From Rallus limicola (taxonomy: Eukaryota; Chordata; Aves; Gruiformes; Rallidae): DNA of 64,000 nt. How positions within the stretch are numbered: the first letter of the stretch is position 1; each line of letters begins with the position of its first letter. Positions 25,641-37,600 of the stretch are shown piece after piece. Both the position numbers and the translations under genes were made by a program. The stretch covers positions 65,656,229 through 65,720,228 of the forward strand of contig JAKCOZ010000004.1 of the NCBI GenBank assembly GCA_022605955.1, in the 5' to 3' direction. The notes beneath the pieces are model-generated. The model was not told where the DNA came from, ran no database searches, and saw only the letters and a list, made by a program, of their open reading frames with translations.

Positions 25641-28600
25641 CCTGTCACTGCTTACTCTAAGAACAATATAAACACTAAGTAATGGAGAACCTGATAAAGT
25701 CCTTCTGAAAACTCATGGTGAGAAAAGCTTTAAGTTGTCTAAAAACTAGGCCTCTTGGTGGGTCTGCAATTAGCAGATGCCTTTGATAGCTGCATGTAAA
25801 TTCTTTGTAAAAAGCCAAAATAATTTAGGCTGCATAACTGCAATATTTCAGGTCCCTTAGCATATAAAGGAAAACAAAGATTTTAAATGTGTTTGTCTTG
25901 ACATACTTTTTGTGCAGAATTCTTCAATACTGTTTCATTAAATGAACATCTGCTTCTTTTCATAGTGTCTTTATGTAGATCAGTTGTTCTTTTATATCTC
26001 TTACTTTATATATCCTGCCTATATTTATGCCTATGTTCATACCATGATGAACATATGTCTCCAGTGCTTATATTCCTTTCCATTATAGGAGATCTTACCT
26101 TCAGTTGTAAAAGCTCCTCACACAGAAGGTGCTGTAATCTCTAAATTTAAATTATATTTCCTTACATTTTATTTGCTTTGCTTTGCTTTGCTTCAGCAGC
26201 TCATTACTAAGCTCACCGAAGACACTGATAGTGGACAGCATAATGTTTCCATAGAAGAAATATAGAGGTTCTTTTCATCCTCTATCACTCAATTCTCCAG
26301 TGAATGTGAAAGCTTCATAGAAACAGGTGAATAAACACAAAAAGAAAGCCAGTAGGATATTTATGTAGCAGCATATCAACAAAGGTTGCTTGCACCCTTC
26401 ACGTTCTTGCTGACAAAACGCTGGGCAACCACAACCTCTTTAACAAAAACCTCCCCTTTCATTTTAGCTTCATATGCTTACAATTCTCTTATGAAGAAGG
26501 ATCTAGTCTGGAGCCCTGTCTTTATTGTTGAAGCCTCCCTTGGAAGGCCCTTAAAACCAAATCTCCTTTTTTCCCTTTCTCCCACCTGAATTTTCAGCAG
26601 TTGCATTAACAAGGAAGGGTTATTATCCTTTATTTCCTGGCCACTTTCATCCTCAACTAGTTGTACTGCTGATGTCCCTAAGAGTAACCACATGCAGTTG
26701 TCACCTTTCCAGAGGATAAACAGTTGTTTGACTCAATGCTGGTCTTTGGTTAAGCTTTTAGTGTAGCATTAGCCCTTCCCTGGTAAGAAATTAATTAAAA
26801 GAAAAAAATCAATCTAGCATTTGCCAGCAGTAGTGCTTAACCCAGCTTAAGTTGTTCCCACCCTTCGATAGATACCCCTCTGCTGGACAACCATCAAGAG
26901 AACTGAAGAGCTGTGACATGGCTGAGAAAGTTGTATTTCTCCTGGATCATCTCCTCAGTCTGATTCACTGTGTGGTTGCCAGAGGGGAGTGAGGGCGGTG
27001 GTGCAAGGAGCAAGCACCTTGGACAGGGGTTGCTACCAGTAGCAGTGCTGTTAAGGGAGTCTTGCTGTTAAGGGAGTGCATGGATCTGTATGGATCGTTT
27101 TTATGGATCACAGCTTCAGGATGAAGCCCCTTCATACACCTACAAACTGATGGCCACCCTTGTACTAACAGTGATGCCTGCAGGGGCTTCTAGATTTTTG
27201 TATGAGTCAAAGGAATAATTATTTTTGAGGATAATGAGTTTGGGATGAAGTGAGTCAGCTAACAGTCTTCAATTTCAGTGAATTTGTTGTCCAGATAATT
27301 CCTTTGAAGGAATTATGAAGATGGTTTGAGGAAATCAAATAGTTTCCAGCCATCAAGAACTGATGAAAAGTTAAGTTCTTTTCCTTGGTACTAAGGAATA
27401 TTTTCTTATTAAATCAGAACATTGCTTTCTGAAAATTACAGTAAGATTATTTAGTTCAAATTGACCATAACTAGAATGACAAAGGTAGTCTTATCATTGT
27501 ATAAAATACTATTGAGAGGGTTTGGGTTTTTCTAATTTTATCTAGACCATTTGGGTTTCCATTTTTCTTCCCATACTTATGTAAAACTCTTGACATCAAG
27601 GCAGGTTTGGGTTTTTTTTGTGGGTTTTGTTTGGTTTGGTTTTTTTTTTGTTTTTACTAAAATCTTTTCTGTTCAGCAGGAATGATTTTATATCTATAAT
27701 TTAAATGATCCTTTTAGTACATCTGAGGAAGGGCTTACTGCCTTCTCTTTCACATCTTACTTCTGTTGAGCTAACCACTGAGTTCTGTAGTAAAATGAGT
27801 GTGAGATTTGGTTTGTACAGGGAGCACTTTGTTAAGTATCAAATAATTTTTGCACAGTCACTTTCTGGGCATTCCAGTTATTTTAAGAATAAATTATGGA
27901 AAATAGTAACAGATTATTCATTGAAATGACTTTTTTTAACTGGTTAGTAGAGTGTACAGCTGTACTAATAGTACGATGAGGTGGGATGATCCCATGAGAT
28001 TTGTAACTTTCTAGTTGCTTAAATTAGCAGCAGATAATACAGATGGTACTGTATCTTGCACAGTCTCTTTTGCTTTAGCATCAGCAGAAATATGGAAAAA
28101 GGAAACTCAGTATTTCATCCACGGTGAATTCTGACCTCGAGTAGTTCAGGACACTATAAGCTTTATAAATAACAAGTTACAACTTCTGAATGATCATTCT
28201 TTTCACGCCTTTTTATTTTTTACCTTAGTATGCATATTTTCATATTTTTTGTATGACATATTCATATTTGCTGAATTTTGTAATTATTTTCAGTAAAGTG
28301 CATTAAAAACCTTTCTTTAACAGGAGCTGATTCCTTTAATTCTATTAGAACTCAGCACATATATACACATCAAGTGAGTGCTCAGACAAGGGCAGGATAC
28401 CCAGGTTCAATCTTCATGTTCTCATTCCTCTGTTTTGCTTGAGACCAACAAACAAACAGAATAGTGAAATCAGCAGGTTGTAGCGATCTGAAAGAATTGA
28501 CTTAACCACCAGCCTTAGAAAGCAAATTGTTCTGTCTTGGGAGCTGTTTACTCTGAGTAAAGTGAGAATGGAAGGGAAGTTCACATGAATGTTCCCTATG

Positions 28601-28847
28601 GGTAACTTGTTAGGATACTTCCACTAAGGGGCAAGCATAAAGTGAATTTTAACCTCATGGATGGTGTGGCTAAGGGTCAATATCCCATGGCGTGAACCAA
28701 GTACTGGAGAAGATATTGAAAGCTTAGGTGGTCCTTTCTTTATTGCTCCTACTGGAGCTGCTGCTCTGCATTTAAGCTGGTTTCTAAAAGTGTCTTCTAA
28801 AACGTTGTTTTATAGAATATTTTTAGTCATAATCCATAATTATAATC
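25641..28847. other. Intergenic DNA, no gene recognised
   Basis: Non-coding sequence with a short (TTTGC)4 run at about 26172-26192, a 15-bp duplication at 27046-27060 and 27063-27077, and a G/T-rich stretch at about 27604-27655. No exon or transposon was recognised. Confidence 0.5.
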
Positions 28848-30090
28848 CACAGAATCACAGAATATTAGGAGATGGAAGGGACCTCAAAAGATCATCTACT
28901 GCAACCCCTCTGCCAAAGCAGGATCACACAGGAACACATCCACGTGGATTTTGAGTGTTTCCAGAGAAGGAGACTCCACACCCTCTCTGGGCAGCCTGTG
29001 CCTGTGCTTCATCACCCTCACAGTAAAAAAGGTTTCTCCTCACATTCATGTGGAACTTCCTATGCTCCAGCTTGCACCTCTTGCCCCTTGTCCTGTCGCT
29101 GGCCATCACTGAGAAGAGCCTGGCTCCATCATCCTGACTCTCAACCTTTATGTATATTTATAAACATTAACATGGTCACACCTCAGTCTCCTCTTCTCCA
29201 AGCTGAAGAGGCCCAGCTCCCTCAGCCTGTCATCATAAGGAAGGTGTTCCACTCCCTTAATTATCTCGATGGCCCTGTGCTGGACTGTTTCAAGGAATTC
29301 CCTGTCTGAGGGGCCCAGAACTGAACACAATATTCCGGGTGTGGTCTCGCCAGGGCAGAGTAGAGGGGGAGAAGGACCTCTCTTGACCTACTAACCATAA
29401 CCCTTCTAATACGCCCCAGGACGCCGTTGGTCTTCTTAGCCACAAGGGCACATTACTGGCTCGTGGTCACCCTGCTGTCCACCTGGACCCTCAGGTCCCT
29501 CTCACCTACACTGCTCATCAACAGTCCCCAACCTATAGTGGTACCTTGTGTTGTTCTTCCTAGATGTGATACCCTACACTTGCCCTTGTTAAATCTCAAA
29601 CTTCTCCCTGCCCAACTGTCCAGGCTATCTAAGTCTTCCTGAATGGCAGCACAACCCTCTGGTTTGTCAGGCACCCATACCTGTGCCTGTTTTGTGTCGT
29701 CAGCAGACTTGCTGGCTGTACACTCTATTCCTTCATCCAGGTCATCAAAGAATATATTTAATAGTACTGCTAGCAGTACTGACCTCTGAGGGACTCCACT
29801 AGATACAGGCCTCCAGCTAGACTCTGGAGTCAAAACTTGCTGGCTTCTTCCCTTCAACCATCTCTCAGTCCACCTCACTACACAATCTTCCAGATCACAC
29901 TTCCTCAGTTTAGCCACAAGGATGCTGTGGGAGATGGTGACAAATGCTTTACTGAGGTCAAGGTAGACCACATCTACTGTCCTACCATAATCTATCCACC
30001 TGGTTATAACCTCATAAAAGGCTATTAGATTAGTAAAAGATGATTTCCCCTGAGCGAAACCATGTTGACTGCTCCTAACAACCCTCTTCT
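28848..30090 (-). mobile_element. CR1 LINE, 5'-truncated, antisense to SIM1
   Basis: The - strand reads as the C-terminal part of CR1 ORF2 (reverse transcriptase) followed by the CR1 3' end. From 30060 downwards the protein reads GFAQGKSSFTNLIAF, then VVYLDLSKAF, a WRPVSSGVPQ block and SADDTK, where the usual YADD catalytic box has lost its Tyr. Later come [19 protein letters not shown] and [19 protein letters not shown]. Those pieces lie in different frames (main open part 29453-29971, then 29148-29443), so the element carries frameshifts and is dead. The 3' tail is at 28848-28870, where the + strand reads cacagaatcacagaat, the complement of the CR1 terminal repeat. The endonuclease region is missing. 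Frames on the + strand here are shadows. Confidence 0.95.
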
Positions 30091-33000
30091 AAGATCTTAT
30101 ATTGCTGTATTGATGTCTTTCCCCCTGACCTGACTCCCATTTGTGGGACTAAGACAGTTTCCAAGGAAAAAAAGTATGGCATACTGCCCTAGAGTTACAT
30201 GGAATTTGCTGGCTATACTGGGCTCAGTTCCTATCAAATCTTTATACTTTTCCAGTGAGATAATAATTCTGGAAAATAAAGTTGGATCAACTAAAGTCCA
30301 AAAAAAACCCCAACAAACAAACTGACGACTCCATTATAGAAGTCTGTAATGAGTGATCTCAAAAAATACCAAAAAGGTGCTCCATGTGGATCCTCTTTTC
30401 CAGTGATAACTAAATTGACTTATCTATTTCTCCTAGGGGAAAGAGAAACACTGATAAGAAAATTCATGAAAGGGTATCTCATTTTTTTGGTCCTGTGAAC
30501 AGAATAATAGGCCCATCAGTTAACATAGAAGCTCGGTGGACATATGGTTTTGTTCTCAGTTTTGTAATGTTTCATTGAGATGTCTGCTGATGTTTTATAT
30601 GTCTTGTCAAGAAATTATTCTCTCTTGCTTTTGATTCAAGGTATAAAAATATGCCCTGGTCAGAGGAGGGAACCTGTGTTGTATTATAGTCCCTTCCATA
30701 TCAAAGTTATTTAAGGGATAGCTGAATGGCAGCAGAGAGCATATGCAACACAGTGACTTCTGAGCAGGTTTGTCTGCTGAATTTTAAGATGAAGTATTAA
30801 AAACCACCAGCTTAGCTTATTTTTGCAGATTAATGCTTAAATTACTTAACTTCTTGCAGATTCATGGGCCTTCCACGTTTCTGTTGCTCTGTAGTTTCAG
30901 TCTCCGTGGTGCCAACTGTTGTCATGCTGTCTGCAAAGCTGGATGGTATTTGCGTAGGTGTCAGTCCCCAGCTGCCTGAGGAGTTGCAGAGCTATATTAT
31001 CCCTCCATATATGCCACAGCTTGCTTATGTTCCCTCTGGGAATACTTGATCACATTGTTTTGCCCATCTAAACTGTTTATGGGTCCTGCTAACTTAGCCC
31101 TCACAATAGCATGATTTGTTGCAAACATTGCATTGGGGAACTTGCAGATTTTACCACTTAAAAGTAAGTAAGATCAGGCTTGCTGTGAGTTCCTGCATAG
31201 TTCACAACTCTGTGTAAATCAGAGTAAATTATGGACAAGTAAATCCACATTTCTTCTTCTTTCGCAGGAATAAATTGATGGTCTTTGCCTAAGAAATAGG
31301 AAATAGAGCCACATGGGGTCTTCCACTTCAGTGCAACTACTCCTAATTCCTGGGTACTCAGTCATCCATTGGAAACATGAAATCAGGGACCTGGGAGCAG
31401 GGCCTAGTGGACTAAGATGGAATCTTCTTATTCCTATCAGGCCAAATAATTAATTTATGATTAACCTTTTTTTTTTTCCTTTTGTCTGGGATTCACACCC
31501 CAGTGTGACCAGCTTTCTCCTGGAACTAGCCACAAGCTAAATTCCTTCTGCACAGAACAAGGAAAAAGATCTGGAGGGGTAAGTGGTCTGCTAACTACAT
31601 GACCTAAATTATGTCTTAGAAAACTCTGTCCTATCCATGCCCTCCTGAGAGAATTCCCGTGAGCAAATTCCCTAGGCAATCAGTTAAACTTGTTCAGCAT
31701 ATTTGATTGCAAAAAACCTGTTTCTAAAAATACTTTTTTTTTTTTTTTGGCAGTCCCCACTTAAAACCTTGGAATTTAAGTTGCTAATGTGTCTGGCAGT
31801 TGTTACTCCACTAAACCAGATGATGAACACAGAAAAAAAGCAGAGATGCAAGAAAATGTGCATATATTCTGTGAAGGGTTTGGATGATGGACATGAGGTA
31901 ATATGGAAGCAACCCAATGAAATATTGTCCATGTTGTATACTGCAAGATGCTGAATCAAATAATAGTGTGGTTCATAAAAACTCTCTCATACTGTGCATG
32001 CATAAAGATTTTTAATTAAAATTGTTCAAGCAACCTTATAACTGATATCTTAATGTGCTTAGTAAACTAAGTGAATTCAGGCAGGGTTATTGTTTGAACT
32101 AAGGAACTGGGAGGGCCGAATATAGACATAACTTGGATTAAGGGAGCAAAACTCTGGAACTCCATCCAAACTTAAGAGTCATGCTCTTATCCTAGCTGAA
32201 AAAATAACTATCTTCTAAAAAGAACAAAATGTGAGAAAAGGTATTTTATTTAAGGTTCAAGTAAAGGAATATGAGTGGAAAGAAGGATTGTTAAGTAGAG
32301 GAAATGACATTCTAGTGTTCTTGAAGTATAAAGAAAGCAGTTAAAACTTGTAAGAGCAGGAGCTGAGCCAAGTTAGACATCACAAAGGAATTCAAAACAA
32401 AGAACAAAAGGTTTTTAGCCTTATAAATAAAATGTGGGTGAGGGAAGAAGGGAGGCTACTATTTGGAAGGGGTAGGAATGGATAGAAGATTGTCCCACCA
32501 CTAAAATAATGTTTTGCTTCATTCTTTAAATAAGTGATAAGAAATACAAGTGAGAAGGGGCAAGGTAGCTAGGTACTGGGAATAAAAAAGGAAGCTATTT
32601 TATTTATGAAGGAATAAATGATGATTTTTGTGTCCTATTCAGACTTCTGAAAGGACTAGCATGTGAAATTGCAAGACTGGTGGTAAGATATTAAAAATAA
32701 ATTTTAAAAATTAATCTATTTAAAAATAAATTTAAATAAGTTACTGTGCAACTGTATAATAACTGTAAAAAGGGTGTTTTTTGTAAAGGATAAAAGATAA
32801 GTTGTGTTTTTTAAAACATTTGAGGAATGTACACAGTAACCCTTTTTAACAAGTTAAATGTAGTAGGAGTAGGGTGTCTCAACCTGAGTGAACTGAAATT
32901 ACTGGTTGTTGTAGGCAGAAGGATGGTTTCAATGGAGACTGTATTGAGTGAGTACTGAAAGAGAGGCATTGGGGTGTAAGTAAGCTGCTAGTGGTAGCCC

Positions 33001-33755
33001 TGAAAATACAGACTAAATGCATTAAAATATAAATATCTTGAATAGTCAGCCTGGGTTATAATTGCAATGAAATGACACTGAACAGAGAGAATTACAAAGT
33101 TATACCATTGGGGGTTAATAGCAACATTCCAAGGTCATCGGTAGAGGAGAAGATTTTGTGTTAGGCATAAACCAGCTGTAATCCACAAGTGGGATACAAC
33201 CATGGAAAAGATAAATGTCACTGGATCTATTATGTAATTTTTTTGTTTCAATTAAAATGAGGAATTAATTTTACCCTTTTCCAGGATACTATTTCAGAAT
33301 ATTGTGCGTGGATATGGTAATCCATGTCCTAGAAACCCAGAATTCAATTAAATATTCAAAGTGAGGAGAATGAGGTGATAAAAAGATGCAGAGCTAAGGT
33401 GTTAGAACAAACTGGAGGCTTTGCATAGCATAGCAAATTGTATAGACACACATTGTAAGAACACAGAGGGAGTAAGTTAAGTACTCTGAATAAGACTTTG
33501 CACTAGCAGGCAACTACTAAAAGCTTGTATCTCAGGAAGAGAGTTACAATGAGTTATAAAGGACTAAGAAGGTGATGGGGCAACTTCAAGAAGGAGATAG
33601 TCCTGAGGAGGTTAATTCTTCAGACAATTCAAGAAGCAGTATTTTATACAGTTCACATGCTGTATTTCTGAACCTTCTCTTATCACAGGTGAAGAACATT
33701 AGCTTGAATGAGTTACTAATTGATAAGCATGGCCGAATCAAGACAATGAAATGTA
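30091..33755. other. Intergenic DNA, no gene recognised
   Basis: AT-rich sequence with very AT-rich patches at 32690-32750 and A/T runs at about 31465 and 31733-31749. No exon, RNA gene or further transposon was recognised. Confidence 0.5.
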
Positions 33756-33850
33756 TCATTGCCTTGGGTAAGGATGGACAGGTTTGGACTAGATCACATA
33801 ATGAATTTCTTTCCAGCTGAAAACTTTTGAAGGGTCTATGATATATCTAC
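33756..33850 (+). mobile_element. Possible ancient CR1 3'-end remnant
   Basis: The words ggtttggactagatcaca, then tttctttccagct and gggtctatgatat, appear in the order expected of an old CR1 3' end (gtttggactagatgacc..., ttccagcc, tctatgat). Similarity is weak and by eye only. If correct, the 82-codon frame ending at 33820 is derived from it or is chance. Confidence 0.35.
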
Positions 33851-34045
33851 ATATCTGTATGTCTATCAGTCTATCTGATATATCCATCTGTGTAAATCTA
33901 AGCTTTTTCTCAATGAACTACTACTCTTCCTAAATTGTAGAAAAGCAGAAAATTTTATGGGCCTGGACAAAGAAAAACTTTACTGAGGTACAAATTTTTC
34001 TGATTAACTAAGTAAAGCGTTTATGCCATGTAGCCAGAAACAGAG

Positions 34046-34681
34046 ATGTTCTGCCTTTTCAGGACACCTGAAGGCCCTGTCCTGTTGCAGGATGCAACAC
34101 TTGTTGCTGTGAATGTGGGACACAAAAAGAAATATGTAACGACTTTTGAGGACTTAGCCTTGCAAGTAAGATATTATGGTCTTCCAAGAACTGTAGCATG
34201 GTATGAAATACAGCTTTGTCTTTTTGTCTCTTACTATTGGAAGAACTGGTTTAGATTTTGTCTTAGGTCTCACAAAACCCCTTCTTTTCCACCCCACCAG
34301 ACTACCTGCATGTCACAGGATCCTGGGATTTATAGCAGTTACGTTGTTGTCTCCTTTTGTTTGCCTATCAGCTGTTTTTCAGTAATTCTGTTCTCACCTT
34401 TTGTATGCTGGCTAGTCACCTCTGCTTCTGTGAACCTCATCAAGGCCTGCAGGTTTTTCATGTCATTTTACCATTACATAGGCAGAGTCTTGCCCTCTTC
34501 CATGCTCATAATCTCCAGTTCTGCTCAACACAGTGAGCAAAGTAGTGGGAGGACTACAGACCATAGTCCAAAAAACATTCCCATAAAAAGGAAAAATGAA
34601 GGTTGGTATCTTCCTCAGACAAGGCAGCTTCCAATGTTGATGAAATCTTGCAACTCCCAGAAGTTAGTATTGGACGTATGA
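34046..34681 (+). other. Long open frame of unknown nature (211 codons)
   Basis: This uninterrupted frame starts at an ATG and runs 211 codons in roughly 40% GC sequence, which is longer than random DNA of this composition normally gives. I recognise no domain. The first 50 residues look the most protein-like (FRTPEGPVLLQDATLV, then a Lys-rich patch). The middle is hydrophobic, with an aromatic and Ser-rich stretch of about 45 residues that could mimic membrane segments. The tail is basic. A pyrimidine-rich gccttttcag sits at 34051-34061, so an acceptor-like site lies inside the start. It may be a remnant of an old retroelement, a non-coding transcript exon, or chance. I do not call it a gene. 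Confidence 0.2.
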
Positions 34682-37600
34682 AGTCAATGGACCACCAGTA
34701 AGATTATAACCTGTATTCATGGCTTGAAGTTGGTACTACCTGGTTGGAAAACTGAGCATTTTAAGACTTGTTTTTGCCATTCCTATCCTTGGCTGTTGGG
34801 TTTCCAGTCATTCTTCTCCACTGAATACTCACTCTTTCTTTACTTTCCTGATACAGGTGGCTACCATTTGTAGAGCTATCAATTTCTCTGCCCGTTTTAA
34901 AGCAACTATTATTTATGCCAGTCCCTGCTTATCATCCTCTTTATTCGTTTAGACAAGAACAGCTACAAAACATTTTAAACAGCTTGAGATAAAGGTTAAG
35001 CTTAAAGATCATATGTTATCATGCACAGCTTCAAAATAATGGGTTAAACCTGCTTCAACACAATGTTCTGAAACATGTCTTTAATGTGCGTTTAATTTGT
35101 GCCACTCTTTCAGATGTAAGAAATGTGAAAACATGAACCAAGCTAAAAAGCTATGGCCCATAAAGAAAATCAACTGCAGTAGTGTAAAAGGTACATGCCC
35201 CACTTTTTTTCACTAGTCTTCATGTGCGAGATCATACAGAACTGCAAAACCACACCCTTTTTGGACTGACTTTTATGACTGTCTTTAAATACTAGTATGT
35301 ATCAGTGACATTAGTCTCACTAAAGAAATGTGATTGTTGTAAAGCTTGCATTTATTGTTAAAATAATTTTAGAAGTTTTTGCATTAGAATAAGCGGCAAA
35401 GTCACAGCCCCCTGTTTCAAACAATAAATTATCACTACATGTCTTGGTATTGAAATAGATTACTTAGCCATTCACCATTTGCCACAGGATGCTCTCCAGA
35501 TGTGTTGCATCTGAATTTCTCTGAATTTCACTTGAGTACCACGAAGTTAATCTGTTGTTTAGCACACCAAAAGAATCACTAAATACCTGCTAAACATTAT
35601 ACCAGTTTGTGGTCCTCTGGTGTAAGGATTTTTTTCTTGTCTTTCTTCCCTCTCTCCATTCCAGTGATCTTTAACAATACCCCACTGATGCAATGCTGTT
35701 CTTTTTCCTACTTCAAAGTATAATTTTATGCTAATCCTTGAGCTGTTGAAGAGGGCATTAGCTTTCAGCTCATTTTCTGATTTGTCGTGCTAGGAAAACT
35801 TTGCTACTTGCAACCTGGCACAACCTGAACTTGTCACAAACATTACTTATTGCTTCCACAGTTTAAACATTGTTGTTTCTTTTAAATTTTGGTAGAGATG
35901 ACACGTAAGTATTCATGGCCTTTCTGTCTACTTTATATCTCACAATCCAATTGCTGAGAGGACTGAACTTTCATCTTTATGTTGGAATATGGCCCAGATT
36001 CTGGATTTCAAAGCAACTAGAAGGAAGACAATCATTAAGACAATGTTCCTTCAAATCCCAGTTCAAATAATCTCAAAGTCTATGCAAAACACAAATGTTG
36101 ACCTCACAAAACTCCCAACCTTCAGAATAGCTCACAAAGCTCTGAAAACATTTGCAAACATATTTATTTCTTAAACTTTTTTTTTTTGGGGGTGGGTAAT
36201 ATCCCTTGGTTGCCATTAGTTTTGCTTAAATCCCATGGAAATATTCAGAGGTTCCAAGTGTATTCAACAATTCAGAAACATGGCTCATCATCTTGGTTTA
36301 GCTCAGTCTGCACGATTACTTCTGTACTTAGACCCCACTTATTTTTTTCAGGTTCACTATCAGGCTAGACGTCTCTGTCAACTTAAAAAGACATGCTTTT
36401 TTTTTCGAACTATTGATCTCTGTTGCTCTTCCAAATCCTTTAGTATTGGCTCTTAGGATTACTATAATGCTATAATCATTCTGTTAAGGATTCAGATTTG
36501 TGGTGGACTAAAAGATGGCAACATCAAAAGGATTGAAATGCCCTTGAAGCAATCAATTTTTGTTCATCAAATACAAATGCTGAGAGGCTGCTTTCAGCTA
36601 ATAATTTATAACTGAATTAATGACACATGGCTTCCGTCAGTAATGGTCTCCTCTCTGGGATCTTTTTTTCCCCTTTCTGTGATCTGATTTCATATTCGGG
36701 GAAAGGAAATCAGAGTGCTAAAGAATTTAATCAGAAATGGGGACTGACTGAAGTTAAAAGCTTAGCTTTCCAGCTTCAAATTGAGGTTGAGCTTTCAGTT
36801 TTGGCAAATTTATATTTTTAAGCCAATCCTACTCATGGGGAATTGCTTTTTCATTTTTTATCCTATACACAATGAATCACTAATTTGTGGGAAGCACCTT
36901 GCAAAAGCTTTAAGTAAGTTACTTGCCTTCACAGGTCTTCAAATGTTTTGGTTAATGAGAAATTTTCCATATTAATGGAATGGTGCCAAAAATGGGCACA
37001 GGCGATTCACTTTATCTCACTCTGGCCTCCTCTTGCTTCTGTGCTGGATTCCGGCAACAAGTTCAGAATAAAATTGTCACTTCTGCAGTTTAAAACAAAA
37101 TAGTTGATTGTAATTTTCTGCCGAAGTCCTGTTTCTTCTTTTCTTCTTTTCTGGTGATTTGAGCTGAGTCTGTTCAGACAGGCTATCCAAAATACTGACA
37201 ACTTTATTTTTCCTCTCTTTTTTTTTCCCCTTAAATTCTGTGTGGAAAGGGGAATATGCCCCAGGCCTGCCATCTCTCAAACATTTTGAACAGCAATAGC
37301 ATCAAGAGGCGAACACCAGATAGGGTTAGGGAATAAGGTTGGGGCAGGGAGGGGGGGGAGGAAAAGAAAAGGAAAAAAAGAAAGAAAAAGAAAAGAGCTT
37401 TTATAGAGGAAAAGCCATGCACCTGAATAAATGCTGAATTATTGGATACCTACTTAAACAGATCTCAGTTTCACAGTGTGTTGTCTCTGCTAGACTGATT
37501 AAGGACAATCTGATAACACCAGCTGTGTGATGAGGTTGCTCTGTGATGTAATTCTATATGGTGTGGTCTTTGCTTACAGCTATCAGATATATCAGTGTGT

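Noticed and set aside
28872..29642. Plus-strand frames of 71-145 codons
   Set aside because: They are reverse-strand readings of the CR1 element, whose true coding strand is minus.
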